Shown here: positions 35,079-48,200 of the stretch, in pieces
How the letters are laid out: each line of letters begins with the position of its first letter
Numbering within the stretch: the first letter of the stretch is position 1
Assembly: GCF_037975245.1 (NCBI RefSeq)
Contig: NC_092578.1
Location: forward strand, 11,452,321 to 11,516,320
Direction of reading: 5' to 3'
From: Apostichopus japonicus
Lineage: Eukaryota > Echinodermata > Holothuroidea > Aspidochirotida > Stichopodidae
Length of the DNA stretch: 64,000 nt
Made by a program: the position numbers and the translations under genes
Notes under the pieces: generated by a model
The model's input: only the letters and a program-made list of their open reading frames with translations
Database searches by the model: none
Told to the model about the DNA's origin: nothing

Positions 35079-37337
35079 TAAACACGATATCTCAAGTGGG
35101 TTATGTCGGACCGACTTTACATTGGTTGGCCGGAGTACCCATTCAAGTACCACTTACCCTTTGTTTTCGGTGCAGGTCAAAGGTCATTTGGGGTCACCAG
35201 GGGTCACCAGGGGTCACCAGGGGTCAAATGGTCAAAATCTTGTCAACGAGATATCTCAAGTGGGTAATGTCGGACCGACTTAAGATCGGTTGGCCGGAGT
35301 ACCCATTCAAGTGCCACTTACCCTTTGTTTTCGGTGCAGGTCAAAGGTCATTTGGGGTCACCAGGGGTCAAATGGTCAAAATCTTGTAAACACGATATCT
35401 CAAGTGGGTAATGTCGGACCGACTTTACATTGGTTGGCCGGAGTACCCATTCAAGTACCACTTACCCTTTGTTTTCGGTGCAGGTCAAAGGTCATTTGGG
35501 GTCACCAGGGGTCAAATGGTCAAAATCTTGTCAACGAGATATCTCAAGTGGGTAATGTCGGACCGACTTAAGATCGGTTGGCCGGACTACCCATTCAAGT
35601 GCCACTTACCCTTTGTTTTCGGTGCAGGTCAAAGGTCATTTGGGGTCACCAGGGGTCAAATGGTCAAAATCTTGTCAAAGAGATATCTCAAGTGGGAAAT
35701 GTCGGACCGACATAAGATCGGTTGGCCGGAGTACCCATTCAAGTGCCACTTACCCTTTGTTTTCGGTGCAGGTCAAAGGTCATTTGGGGTCACCAGGGGT
35801 TACCAGGGGTCAAATGGTCAAAATCTTGTCAACGAGATATCTCAAGTGGGTAATGTCGGACCGACTTAAGATCGGTTGGCCGGAGTACCCATTCAAGTGC
35901 CACTTACCCTTTGTTTTCGGTGCAGGTCAAAGGTCATTTGGGGTCACCAGGGGTCAAATGGTCAAAATCTTGTCAACGAGATATCTCAAGTGGGTAATGT
36001 CGGACCGAATTAAGATCGGTTGGCCGGAGTACCCATTCAAGTGCCACTTACCCTTTGTTTTCGGTGCAGGTCAAAGGTCATTTGGGGTCATTTGGGGTCA
36101 CCAGGGGTCAAATGGTCAAAATCTTGTCAACGAGATATCTCAAGTGGGTAATGTCGGACCGACACAAGATCGGTTGGCCGGAGTACCCATTCAAGTGCCA
36201 CTTACCCTTTGTTTTCGGTGCAGGACAAAGGTCATTTGGGGTCACAGGGGTCAAATGGTCAAAATCTTGTCAACGAGATATCTCAAGTGGGTAATGTCGG
36301 ACCGACTTAAGATCGGTGGGCCGGAGTACCCATTCAAGTGCCACTTACCCTTTGTTTTCGGTGCAGGTCAAAGGTCATTTGGGGTCACCAGGGGTCACCA
36401 GGGGTCAAATGGTCAAAATCTTGTCAACGAGATATCTCAAGTGGGTAATGTCGGACCGACACAAGATCGGTCTGCCGGAGTACCCATTCAAGTGCCACTT
36501 ACCCTTTGTTTTCGGTGCAGGTCAAAGGTCATTTGGGGTCACCAGGGGTCAAATGGTCAAAATCTTGTCAACGAGATATCTCAAGTGGGTAATGTCGGAC
36601 CGAATTAAGATCGGTTGGCCGGAGTACCCATTCAAGTGCCACTTACCCTTTGTTGTCGGTGCAGGTCAAAGGTCATTTAAGGTCATTTGGGGTCACCAGG
36701 GGTCAAATGGTCAAAATCTTGTCAACGAGATATCTCAAGTGGGTAATGTCGGACCGACTTAAGATCGGTTGGCCGGAGTACCCATTCAAGTGCCACTTAC
36801 CCTTTGTTTTCGATGCAGGTCAAAGGTCATTTGGGGTCACCAGGTTTCAAATGGTCAAAATCTTGTCAACGAGATATCTCAAGTGGGTAATGTCGGACCG
36901 AATTAAGATCGGTTGGCCGGAGTACCCATTCAAGTGCCACTTACCCTTTGTTGTCGGTGCAGGTCAAAGGTCATTTAAGGTCATTTGGGGTCACCAGGGG
37001 TCAAATGGTCAAAATCTTGTCAACGAGATATCTCAAGTGGGTAATGTCGGACCGACTTAAGATCGGTTGGCCGGAGTACCCATTCAAGTGCCACTTACCC
37101 TTTGTTTTCGATGCAGGTCAAAGGTCATTTGGGGTCACCAGGTTTCAAATGGTCAAAATCTTGTCAACGAGTTATCTCAAGTGGGTAATGTCGGACCGAC
37201 ATAAGATCGGTTGGCCGGAGTACCCATTCAAGTGCCACTTACCCTTTGTTTTCGGTGCAGGTCAAAGGTCATTTGGGGTCACCAGGAGTCACCAGGGGTC
37301 AAATGGTCAAAATCTTGTCAACGAGATATCTCAAGTG
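35079..37337 (+). repeat. 2979-bp tandem unit, partial copy 2
   Basis: It matches 32100-34358 marker for marker, including the doubled ttgtcgg/cgatgcagg pair (about 36654 and 36952). The match ends near 37337, where this copy has gggtattgtc and the first has gggtaatgtc with cacaag. About 2.26 kb of the unit is therefore present. Confidence 0.85.
35190..35223 (+). repeat. Second triple ccag 10-mer (164-bp monomer)
   Basis: Exact counterpart of 32211-32244 at offset 2979, with GGGG runs at 35190, 35200, 35210 and 35220. Sharing this rare form supports duplication of the surrounding 2979-bp unit rather than independent expansion. Confidence 0.85.
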
Positions 37338-39315
37338 GGTATTGTCGGACCGACTTAAGATCGGTTGTCCGGAGTACCCATTCAAGTGCCACTTCCCCTT
37401 TGTTTTCGGTGCAGGTCAAAGGTCATTTGGGGTCACCAGGGGTCAAATGGTCAAAATCTTGTAAACACGATATCTCAAGTGGGTTATGTCGGACCGACTT
37501 TACATTGGTTGGCCGGAGTACCCATTCAAGTACCACTTACCCTTTGTTTTCGGTGCAGGTCAAAGGTCATTTGGGGTCACCAGGGGTCACCAGGGGTCAA
37601 ATGGTCAAAATCTTGTCAACGAGATATCTCAAGTGGGTAATGTCGGACCGACTTAAGATCGGTTGGCCGGAGTACCCATTCAAGTGCCACTTACCCTTTG
37701 TTTTCGGTGCAGGTCAAAGGTCATTTGGGGTCACCAGGGGTCAAATGGTCAAAATCTTGTAAACACGATATCTCAAGTGGGTAATGTCGGACCGACTTTA
37801 CATTGGTTGGCCGGAGTACCCATTCAAGTACCACTTACCCTTTGTTTTCGGTGCAGGTCAAAGGTCATTTGGGGTCACCAGGGGTCACCAGGGGTCAAAT
37901 GGTCAAAATCTTGTCAACGAGATATCTCAAGTGGGTAATGTCGGACCGACACAAGATCGGTGGGCCGGAGTACCCATTCAAGTGCCACTTACCCTTTGTT
38001 TTCGGTGCTGGTCAAAGGTCATTTGGGGTCACCAGGGGTCAAATGGTCAAAATCTTGTCAACGAGATATCTCAAGTGGGTTATGTCGGACCGAATTAAGA
38101 TCGGTTGGCCGGAGTACCCATTCAAGTGCCACTTACCCTTTGTTGTCGGTGCAGGTCAAAGGTCATTTAAGGTCATTTGGGGTCACCAGGGGTCAAATGG
38201 TCAAAATCTTGTCAACGAGATATCTCAAGTGGGTAATGTCGGACCGACTTAAGATCGGTTGGCCGGAGTACCCATTCAAGTGCCACTTACCCTTTGTTTT
38301 CGATGCAGGTCAAAGGTCATTTGGGGTCACCAGGTTTCAAATGGTCAAAATCTTGTCAACGAGTTATCTCAAGTGGGTAATGTCGGACCGACATAAGATC
38401 GGTTGGCCGGAGTACCCATTCAAGTGCCACTTACCCTTTGTTTTCGGTGCAGGTCAAAGGTCATTTGGGGTCACCAGGAGTCACCAGGGGTCAAATGGTC
38501 AAAATCTTGTCAACGAGATATCTCAAGTGGGTATTGTCGGACCGACTTAAGATCGGTTGTCCGGAGTACCCATTCAAGTGCCACTTCCCCTTTGTTTTCG
38601 GTGCAGGTCAAAGGTCATTTGGGGTCACCAGGGGTCAAATGGTCAAAATCTTGTAAACACGATATCTCAAGTGGGTTATGTCGGACCGACTTTACATTGG
38701 TTGGCCGGAGTACCCATTCAAGTACCACTTACCCTTTGTTTTCGGTGCAGGTCAAAGGTCATTTGGGGTCACCAGGGGTCACCAGGGGTCAAATGGTCAA
38801 AATCTTGTCAACGAGATATCTCAAGTGGGTAATGTCGGACCGACTTAAGATCGGTTGGCCGGAGTACCCATTCAAGTGCCACTTACCCTTTGTTTTCGGT
38901 GCAGGTCAAAGGTCATTTGGGGTCACCAGGGGTCAAATGGTCAAAATCTTGTAAACACGATATCTCAAGTGGGTAATGTCGGACCGACTTTACATTGGTT
39001 GGCCGGAGTACCCATTCAAGTACCACTTACCCTTTGTTTTCGGTGCAGGTCAAAGGTCATTTGGGGTCACCAGGGGTCAAATGGTCAAAATCTTGTCAAC
39101 GAGATATCTCAAGTGGGTAATGTCGGACCGACTTAAGATCGGTTGGCCGGACTACCCATTCAAGTGCCACTTACCCTTTGTTTTCGGTGCAGGTCAAAGG
39201 TCATTTGGGGTCACCAGGGGTCAAATGGTCAAAATCTTGTCAAAGAGATATCTCAAGTGGGAAATGTCGGACCGACATAAGATCGGTTGGCCGGAGTACC
39301 CATTCAAGTGCCACT
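35325..39315 (+). repeat. 4.0-kb block, copy A (partner 44212-48200)
   Basis: Markers match the partner at a constant offset of 8887, through the dominant unit, the dyad-less cassette, a 1192-bp internal repeat and the start of the next unit. Differences are few: gggttatgtc at about 38078 against gggtaatgtc, gggtaatgtc at about 37783 against gggtattgtc, cacagggg against the partner's cacacggg. No length change was found within the pair. Confidence 0.86.
36870..39070 (+). repeat. ~1.0-kb direct repeats at 1192-bp offset
   Basis: The ttgtcgg, cgatgcagg cassette, T-type, ordinary and second T-type series at about 36870-37870 recurs at 38060-39070. The offset of 1192 equals eight monomers plus four 10-bp units (four 298-bp equivalents). 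The 8887-offset partner carries the same internal pair (about 45760-46760 and 46950-47950), so this duplication came before the 4.0-kb one. Confidence 0.82.
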
Positions 39316-39583
39316 TCCCCTTTGTTTTCGGTGCAGGTCAAAGGTCATTTGGGGTCACCAGGGGTTACCAGGGGTCAAATGGTCAAAATCTTGTCAACGA
39401 GATATCTCAAGTGGGTAATGTCGGACCGACTTAAGATCGGTTGGCCGGAGTACCCATTCAAGTGCCACTTACCCTTTGTTTTCGGTGCAGGTCAAAGGTC
39501 ATTTGGGGTCACCAGGGGTCAAATGGTCAAAATCTTGTCAACGAGATATCTCAAGTGGGTAATGTCGGACCGAATTAAGATCG
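39316..39583 (+). repeat. Short junction between blocks
   Basis: Two monomers link the 4.0-kb block to the 4.5-kb block: a ggggttaccagg 154-mer with cttcccc (about 39317, elsewhere cttaccc) and an ordinary monomer ending in aattaag. The cttcccc change in this position is not seen in other gggaaatgtc series. Confidence 0.8.
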
Positions 39584-42500
39584 GTTGGCCGGAGTACCCA
39601 TTCAAGTGCCACTTACCCTTTGTTTTCGGTGCAGGTCAAAGGTCATTTGGGGTCATTTGGGGTCACCAGGGGTCAAATGGTCAAAATCTTGTCAACGAGA
39701 TATCTCAAGTGGGTAATGTCGGACCGACACAAGATCGGTGGGCCGGAGTACCCATTCAAGTGCCACTTACCCTTTGTTTTCGGTGCAGGTCAAAGGTCAT
39801 TTGGGGTCACCAGGGGTCAAATGGTCAAAATCTTGTCAACGAGATATCTCAAGTGGGTAATGTCGGACCGAATTAAGATCGGTTGGCAGGAGTACCCATT
39901 CAAGTGCCACTTACCCTTTGTTTTCGGTGCAGGTCAAAGGTCATTTGGGGTCACCAGGAGTCACCAGGGGTCAAATGGTCAAAATCTTGTCAACGAGATA
40001 TCTCAAGTGGGTATTGTCGGACCGACTTAAGATCGGTTGTCCGGAGTACCCATTCAAGTGCCACTTCCCCTTTGTTTTCGGTGCAGGTCAAAGGTCATTT
40101 GGGATCACCAGGGGTCAAATGGTCAAAATCTTGTAAACACGATATCTCAAGTGGGTTATGTCGGACCGACTTTACATTGGTTGGCCGGAGTACCCATTCA
40201 AGTACCACTTACCCTTTGTTTTCGGTGCAGGTCAAAGGTCATTTGGGGTCACCAGGGGTCACCAGGGGTCAAATGGTCAAAATCTTGTCAACGAGATATC
40301 TCAAGTGGGTAATGTCGGACCGACTTAAGATCGGTTGGCCGGAGTACCCATTCAAGTGCCACTTACCCTTTGTTTTCGGTGCAGGTCAAAGGTCATTTGG
40401 GGTCACCAGGGGTCAAATGGTCAAAATCTTGTAAACACGATATCTCAAGTGGGTAATGTCGGACCGACTTTACATTGGTTGGCCGGAGTACCCATTCAAG
40501 TACCACTTACCCTTTGTTTTCGGTGCAGGTCAAAGGTCATTTGGGGTCACCAGGGGTCAAATGGTCAAAATCTTGTCAATCTCAAGTGGGTAATGTCGGA
40601 CCGACTTAAGATCGGTTGGCCGGACTACCCATTCAAGTGCCACTTACCCTTTGTTTTCGGTGCAGGTCAAAGGTCATTTGGGGTCACCAGGGGTCAAATG
40701 GTCAAAATCTTGTCAAAGAGATATCTCAAGTGGGAAATGTCGGACCGACATAAGATCGGTTGGCCGGAGTACCCATTCAGTGCCACTTACCCTTTGTTTT
40801 CGGTGCAGGTCAAAGGTCATTTGGGGTCACCAGGGGTTACCAGGGGTCAAATGGTCAAAATCTTGTCAACGAGATATCTCAAGTGGGTAATGTCGGACCG
40901 ACTTAAGATCGGTTGGCCGGAGTACCCATTCAAGTGCCACTTACCCTTTGTTTTCGGTGCAGGTCAAAGGTCATTTGGGGTCACCAGGGGTCAAATGGTC
41001 AAAATCTTGTCAACGAGATATCTCAAGTGGGTAATGTCGGACCGAATTAAGATCGGTTGGCCGGAGTACCCATTCAAGTGCCACTTACCCTTTGTTTTCG
41101 GTGCAGGTCAAAGGTCATTTGGGGTCATTTGGGGTCACCAGGGGTCAAATGGTCAAAATCTTGTCAACGAGATATCTCAAGTGGGTAATGTCGGACCGAC
41201 ACAAGATCGGTTGGCCGGAGTACCCATTCAAGTGCCACTTACCCTTTGTTTTCGGTGCAGGACAAAGGTCATTTGGGGTCACAGGGGTCAAATGGTCAAA
41301 ATCTTGTCAACGAGATATCTCAAGTGGGTAATGTCGGACCGACTTAAGATCGGTGGGCCGGAGTACCCATTCAAGTGCCACTTACCCTTTGTTTTCGGTG
41401 CAGGTCAAAGGTCATTTGGGGTCACCAGGGGTCACCAGGGGTCAAATGGTCAAAATCTTGTCAACGAGATATCTCAAGTGGGTAATGTCGGACCGACACA
41501 AGATCGGTCTGCCGGAGTACCCATTCAAGTGCCACTTACCCTTTGTTTTCGGTGCAGGTCAAAGGTCATTTGGGGTCACCAGGGGTCAAATGGTCAAAAT
41601 CTTGTCAACGAGATATCTCAAGTGGGTAATGTCGGACCGAATTAAGATCGGTTGGCCGGAGTACCCATTCAAGTGCCACTTACCCTTTGTTGTCGGTGCA
41701 GGTCAAAGGTCATTTAAGGTCATTTGGGGTCACCAGGGGTCAAATGGTCAAAATCTTGTCAACGAGATATCTCAAGTGGGTAATGTCGGACCGAATTAAG
41801 ATCGGTTGGCCGGAGTACCCATTCAAGTGCCACTTACCCTTTGTTTTCGATGCAGGTCAAAGGTCATTTGGGGTCACCAGGTTTCAAATGGTCAAAATCT
41901 TGTCAACGAGTTATCTCAAGTGGGTAATGTCGGACCGACATAAGATCGGTTGGCCGGAGTACCCATTCAAGTGCCACTTACCCTTTGTTTTCGGTGCAGG
42001 TCAAAGGTCATTTGGGGTCACCAGGAGTCACCAGGGGTCAAATGGTCAAAATCTTGTCAACGAGATATCTCAAGTGGGTATTGTCGGACCGACTTAAGAT
42101 CGGTTGTCCGGAGTACCCATTCAAGTGCCACTTCCCCTTTGTTTTCGGTGCAGGTCAAAGGTCATTTGGGGTCACCAGGGGTCAAATGGTCAAAATCTTG
42201 TAAACACGATATCTCAAGTGGGTTATGTCGGACCGACTTTACATTGGTTGGCCGGAGTACCCATTCAAGTCCCACTTACCCTTTGTTTTCGGTGCAGGTC
42301 AAAGGTCATTTGGGGTCACCAGGGGTCAAATGGTCAAAATCTTGTCAACGAGATATCTCAAGTGGGTAATGTCGGACCGACTTAAGATCGGTGGGCAGGA
42401 CTACCCATTCAAGTGCCACTTACCTTTGTTTTCGGTGCAGGTCAAAGGTCATTTGGGGTCACCAGGGGTCAAATGGTCAAAATCTTGTCAAAGAAATATC

Positions 42501-44125
42501 TCAAGTGGGTAATGTCGGACCGACATAAGATCGGTTGGCCGGAGTACCCATTCAAGTGCCAGTTACCCTTTGTTTTCGGTGCAGGTCAAAGGTCATTTGG
42601 GGTCACCAGGGGTCACCAGGGGTCAAATGGTCAAAATCTTATCAACGAGATATCTCAAGTGGGTAATGTCGGACCGACTTAAGATCGGTTGGCCGTAGTA
42701 CCCATTCAAGTGCCACTTACCCTTTGTTTTCGATGCAGGTCAAAGGTCATTTGGGGTCACCAGGTTTCAAATGGTCAAAATCTTGTCAACGAGTTATCTC
42801 AAGTGGGTAATGTCGGACCGACATCAGATCGGCTGGCCGGAGTACCCATTCAAGTGCCACTTACCCTTTGTTTTCGGTGCAGGTCAAAGGTCATTTGGGG
42901 TCATTTGGGGTCACCAGGGGTCAAATGGTCAAAATCTTGTCAACGAGATATCTCAAGTGGGTAATGTCGGACCGACACAAGATCGGTTGGCCGGAGTACC
43001 CATTCAAGTGCCACTTACCCTTTGTTTTCGGTGCAGGACAAAGGTCATTTGGGGTCACAGGGGTCAAATGGTCAAAATCTTGTCAACGAGATATCTCAAG
43101 TGGGTAATGTCGGACCGAATTAAGATCGGTTGGCAGGAGTACCCATTCAAGTGCCACTTACCCTTTGTTTTCGGTGCAGGTCAAAGGTCATTTGGGGTCA
43201 TTTGGGGTCACCAGGGGTCAAATGGTCAAAATCTTGTCAACGAGATATCTCAAGTGGGTAATGTCGGACCGACACAAGATCGGTTGGCCGGAGTACCCAT
43301 TCAAGTGCCACTTACCCTTTGTTTTCGGTGCAGGACAAAGGTCATTTGGGGTCACAGGGGTCAAATGGTCAAAATCTTGTCAACGAGATATCTCAAGTGG
43401 GTAATGTCGGACCGAATTAAGATCGGTTGGCAGGAGTACCCATTCAAGTGCCACTTACCCTTTGTTTTCGGTGCAGGTCAAAGGTCATTTGGGGTCACCA
43501 GGGGTCACCAGGGGTCAAATGGTCAAAATCTTGTCAACGAGATATCTCAAGTGGGTAATGTCGGACCGACACAAGATCGGTGGGCCGGAGTACCCATTCA
43601 AGTGCCACTTACCCTTTGTTTTCGGTGCTGGTCAAAGGTCATTTGGGGTCACCAGGGGTCAAATGGTCAAAATCTTGTCAACGAGATATCTCAAGTGGGT
43701 AATGTCGGACCGAATTAAGATCGGTTGGCCGGAGTACCCATTCAAGTGCCACTTACCCTTTGTTGTCGGTGCAGGTCAAAGGTCATTTAAGGTCATTTGG
43801 GGTCACCAGGGGTCAAATGGTCAAAATCTTGTCAACGAGATATCTCAAGTGGGTAATGTCGGACCGACTTAAGATCGGTTGGCCGGAGTACCCATTCAAG
43901 TGCCACTTACCCTTTGTTTTCGATGCAGGTCAAAGGTCATTTGGGGTCACCAGGTTTCAAATGGTCAAAATCTTGTCAACGAGTTATCTCAAGTGGGTAA
44001 TGTCGGACCGACATAAGATCGGTTGGCCGGAGTACCCATTCAAGTGCCACTTACCCTTTGTTTTCGGTGCAGGTCAAAGGTCATTTGGGGTCACCAGGAG
44101 TCACCAGGGGTCAAATGGTCAAAAT
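39584..44125 (+). repeat. 4.5-kb block, copy B (partner 27545-32095)
   Basis: Copy B is distinguished by a 7-bp deletion at about 40579 and a 1-bp deletion at about 40779. It has a 297-bp dimer of a tttg 154-mer and a caggacaaagg 143-mer that is present twice (about 42870-43165 and 43166-43462) where copy A has only one. The 7-bp and 1-bp deletions are about 200 bp apart in an otherwise conserved series. The extra-long forward open frame here (40335-41645) results from them. Confidence 0.87.
40576..40582 (+). other. 7-bp deletion removing the GATATC dyad
   Basis: The monomer reads cttgtcaatctcaagtgg where others have cgagata between gtcaa and tctc. The loss destroys GAGATATCTC and its EcoRV site and shifts the frame. 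Partner copies at about 25555, 28678 and 32693 are intact, so the event is young and private to this copy. Confidence 0.88.
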
Positions 44126-44211
44126 CTTGTCAACGAGATATCTCAAGTGGGTATTGTCGGACCGACTTAAGATCGGTTGGCCGGAGTACCCATTCAAGTG
44201 CCACTTCCCCT
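44126..44211 (+). repeat. Short junction monomer
   Basis: Less than one monomer joins the two large blocks. It has gggtattgtc and ttggccggag followed by cttcccc, whereas other cassette copies have ttgtccggag with cttcccc. It is a recombinant of the ordinary and ttgtccggag types. Confidence 0.78.
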
Positions 44212-47200
44212 TTGTTTTCGGTGCAGGTCAAAGGTCATTTGGGGTCACCAGGGGTCAAATGGTCAAAATCTTGTAAACACGATATCTCAAGTGGGTAATG
44301 TCGGACCGACTTTACATTGGTTGGCCGGAGTACCCATTCAAGTACCACTTACCCTTTGTTTTCGGTGCAGGTCAAAGGTCATTTGGGGTCACCAGGGGTC
44401 AAATGGTCAAAATCTTGTCAACGAGATATCTCAAGTGGGTAATGTCGGACCGACTTAAGATCGGTTGGCCGGACTACCCATTCAAGTGCCACTTACCCTT
44501 TGTTTTCGGTGCAGGTCAAAGGTCATTTGGGGTCACCAGGGGTCAAATGGTCAAAATCTTGTCAAAGAGATATCTCAAGTGGGAAATGTCGGACCGACAT
44601 AAGATCGGTTGGCCGGAGTACCCATTCAAGTGCCACTTACCCTTTGTTTTCGGTGCAGGTCAAAGGTCATTTGGGGTCACCAGGGGTTACCAGGGGTCAA
44701 ATGGTCAAAATCTTGTCAACGAGATATCTCAAGTGGGTAATGTCGGACCGACTTAAGATCGGTTGGCCGGAGTACCCATTCAAGTGCCACTTACCCTTTG
44801 TTTTCGGTGCAGGTCAAAGGTCATTTGGGGTCACCAGGGGTCAAATGGTCAAAATCTTGTCAACGAGATATCTCAAGTGGGTAATGTCGGACCGAATTAA
44901 GATCGGTTGGCCGGAGTACCCATTCAAGTGCCACTTACCCTTTGTTTTCGGTGCAGGTCAAAGGTCATTTGGGGTCATTTGGGGTCACCAGGGGTCAAAT
45001 GGTCAAAATCTTGTCAACGAGATATCTCAAGTGGGTAATGTCGGACCGACACAAGATCGGTTGGCCGGAGTACCCATTCAAGTGCCACTTACCCTTTGTT
45101 TTCGGTGCAGGACAAAGGTCATTTGGGGTCACACGGGTCAAATGGTCAAAATCTTGTCAACGAGATATCTCAAGTGGGTAATGTCGGACCGACTTAAGAT
45201 CGGTGGGCCGGAGTACCCATTCAAGTGCCACTTACCCTTTGTTTTCGGTGCAGGTCAAAGGTCATTTGGGGTCACCAGGGGTCACCAGGGGTCAAATGGT
45301 CAAAATCTTGTCAACGAGATATCTCAAGTGGGTAATGTCGGACCGACACAAGATCGGTCTGCCGGAGTACCCATTCAAGTGCCACTTACCCTTTGTTTTC
45401 GGTGCAGGTCAAAGGTCATTTGGGGTCACCAGGGGTCAAATGGTCAAAATCTTGTCAACGAGATATCTCAAGTGGGTAATGTCGGACCGAATTAAGATCG
45501 GTTGGCCGGAGTACCCATTCAAGTGCCACTTACCCTTTGTTGTCGGTGCAGGTCAAAGGTCATTTAAGGTCATTTGGGGTCACCAGGGGTCAAATGGTCA
45601 AAATCTTGTCAACGAGATATCTCAAGTGGGTAATGTCGGACCGACTTAAGATCGGTTGGCCGGAGTACCCATTCAAGTGCCACTTACCCTTTGTTTTCGA
45701 TGCAGGTCAAAGGTCATTTGGGGTCACCAGGTTTCAAATGGTCAAAATCTTGTCAACGAGATATCTCAAGTGGGTAATGTCGGACCGAATTAAGATCGGT
45801 TGGCCGGAGTACCCATTCAAGTGCCACTTACCCTTTGTTGTCGGTGCAGGTCAAAGGTCATTTAAGGTCATTTGGGGTCACCAGGGGTCAAATGGTCAAA
45901 ATCTTGTCAACGAGATATCTCAAGTGGGTAATGTCGGACCGACTTAAGATCGGTTGGCCGGAGTACCCATTCAAGTGCCACTTACCCTTTGTTTTCGATG
46001 CAGGTCAAAGGTCATTTGGGGTCACCAGGTTTCAAATGGTCAAAATCTTGTCAACGAGTTATCTCAAGTGGGTAATGTCGGACCGACATAAGATCGGTTG
46101 GCCGGAGTACCCATTCAAGTGCCACTTACCCTTTGTTTTCGGTGCAGGTCAAAGGTCATTTGGGGTCACCAGGAGTCACCAGGGGTCAAATGGTCAAAAT
46201 CTTGTCAACGAGATATCTCAAGTGGGTATTGTCGGACCGACTTAAGATCGGTTGTCCGGAGTACCCATTCAAGTGCCACTTCCCCTTTGTTTTCGGTGCA
46301 GGTCAAAGGTCATTTGGGGTCACCAGGGGTCAAATGGTCAAAATCTTGTAAACACGATATCTCAAGTGGGTTATGTCGGACCGACTTTACATTGGTTGGC
46401 CGGAGTACCCATTCAAGTACCACTTACCCTTTGTTTTCGGTGCAGGTCAAAGGTCATTTGGGGTCACCAGGGGTCACCAGGGGTCAAATGGTCAAAATCT
46501 TGTCAACGAGATATCTCAAGTGGGTAATGTCGGACCGACTTAAGATCGGTTGGCCGGAGTACCCATTCAAGTGCCACTTACCCTTTGTTTTCGGTGCAGG
46601 TCAAAGGTCATTTGGGGTCACCAGGGGTCAAATGGTCAAAATCTTGTAAACACGATATCTCAAGTGGGTATTGTCGGACCGACTTTACATTGGTTGGCCG
46701 GAGTACCCATTCAAGTACCACTTACCCTTTGTTTTCGGTGCAGGTCAAAGGTCATTTGGGGTCACCAGGGGTCACCAGGGGTCAAATGGTCAAAATCTTG
46801 TCAACGAGATATCTCAAGTGGGTAATGTCGGACCGACACAAGATCGGTGGGCCGGAGTACCCATTCAAGTGCCACTTACCCTTTGTTTTCGGTGCTGGTC
46901 AAAGGTCATTTGGGGTCACCAGGGGTCAAATGGTCAAAATCTTGTCAACGAGATATCTCAAGTGGGTAATGTCGGACCGAATTAAGATCGGTTGGCCGGA
47001 GTACCCATTCAAGTGCCACTTACCCTTTGTTGTCGGTGCAGGTCAAAGGTCATTTAAGGTCATTTGGGGTCACCAGGGGTCAAATGGTCAAAATCTTGTC
47101 AACGAGATATCTCAAGTGGGTAATGTCGGACCGACTTAAGATCGGTTGGCCGGAGTACCCATTCAAGTGCCACTTACCCTTTGTTTTCGATGCAGGTCAA

Positions 47201-48200
47201 AGGTCATTTGGGGTCACCAGGTTTCAAATGGTCAAAATCTTGTCAACGAGTTATCTCAAGTGGGTAATGTCGGACCGACATAAGATCGGTTGGCCGGAGT
47301 ACCCATTCAAGTGCCACTTACCCTTTGTTTTCGGTGCAGGTCAAAGGTCATTTGGGGTCACCAGGAGTCACCAGGGGTCAAATGGTCAAAATCTTGTCAA
47401 CGAGATATCTCAAGTGGGTATTGTCGGACCGACTTAAGATCGGTTGTCCGGAGTACCCATTCAAGTGCCACTTCCCCTTTGTTTTCGGTGCAGGTCAAAG
47501 GTCATTTGGGGTCACCAGGGGTCAAATGGTCAAAATCTTGTAAACACGATATCTCAAGTGGGTTATGTCGGACCGACTTTACATTGGTTGGCCGGAGTAC
47601 CCATTCAAGTACCACTTACCCTTTGTTTTCGGTGCAGGTCAAAGGTCATTTGGGGTCACCAGGGGTCACCAGGGGTCAAATGGTCAAAATCTTGTCAACG
47701 AGATATCTCAAGTGGGTAATGTCGGACCGACTTAAGATCGGTTGGCCGGAGTACCCATTCAAGTGCCACTTACCCTTTGTTTTCGGTGCAGGTCAAAGGT
47801 CATTTGGGGTCACCAGGGGTCAAATGGTCAAAATCTTGTAAACACGATATCTCAAGTGGGTAATGTCGGACCGACTTTACATTGGTTGGCCGGAGTACCC
47901 ATTCAAGTACCACTTACCCTTTGTTTTCGGTGCAGGTCAAAGGTCATTTGGGGTCACCAGGGGTCAAATGGTCAAAATCTTGTCAACGAGATATCTCAAG
48001 TGGGTAATGTCGGACCGACTTAAGATCGGTTGGCCGGACTACCCATTCAAGTGCCACTTACCCTTTGTTTTCGGTGCAGGTCAAAGGTCATTTGGGGTCA
48101 CCAGGGGTCAAATGGTCAAAATCTTGTCAAAGAGATATCTCAAGTGGGAAATGTCGGACCGACATAAGATCGGTTGGCCGGAGTACCCATTCAAGTGCCA
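44212..48200 (+). repeat. 4.0-kb block, copy B (partner 35325-39315)
   Basis: Offset 8887 to copy A throughout. Private variants: gggtcacacggg at about 45131, gtcatttggggtcacacg context, and gggtattgtc at about 46670. The right end switches at about 48200 from the ggggttaccagg series to a tttg 154-mer followed by caggacaaagg, so two monomers of the usual unit are skipped. Confidence 0.86.

Noticed and set aside
40335-41645. 436-codon forward open frame
   Set aside because: It consists only of satellite monomers read through 144-bp periods and 10-bp frame changes, and exists because two private deletions adjust the frame. Partner copies lack it. No start context, conserved frame or non-repeat sequence supports a gene.
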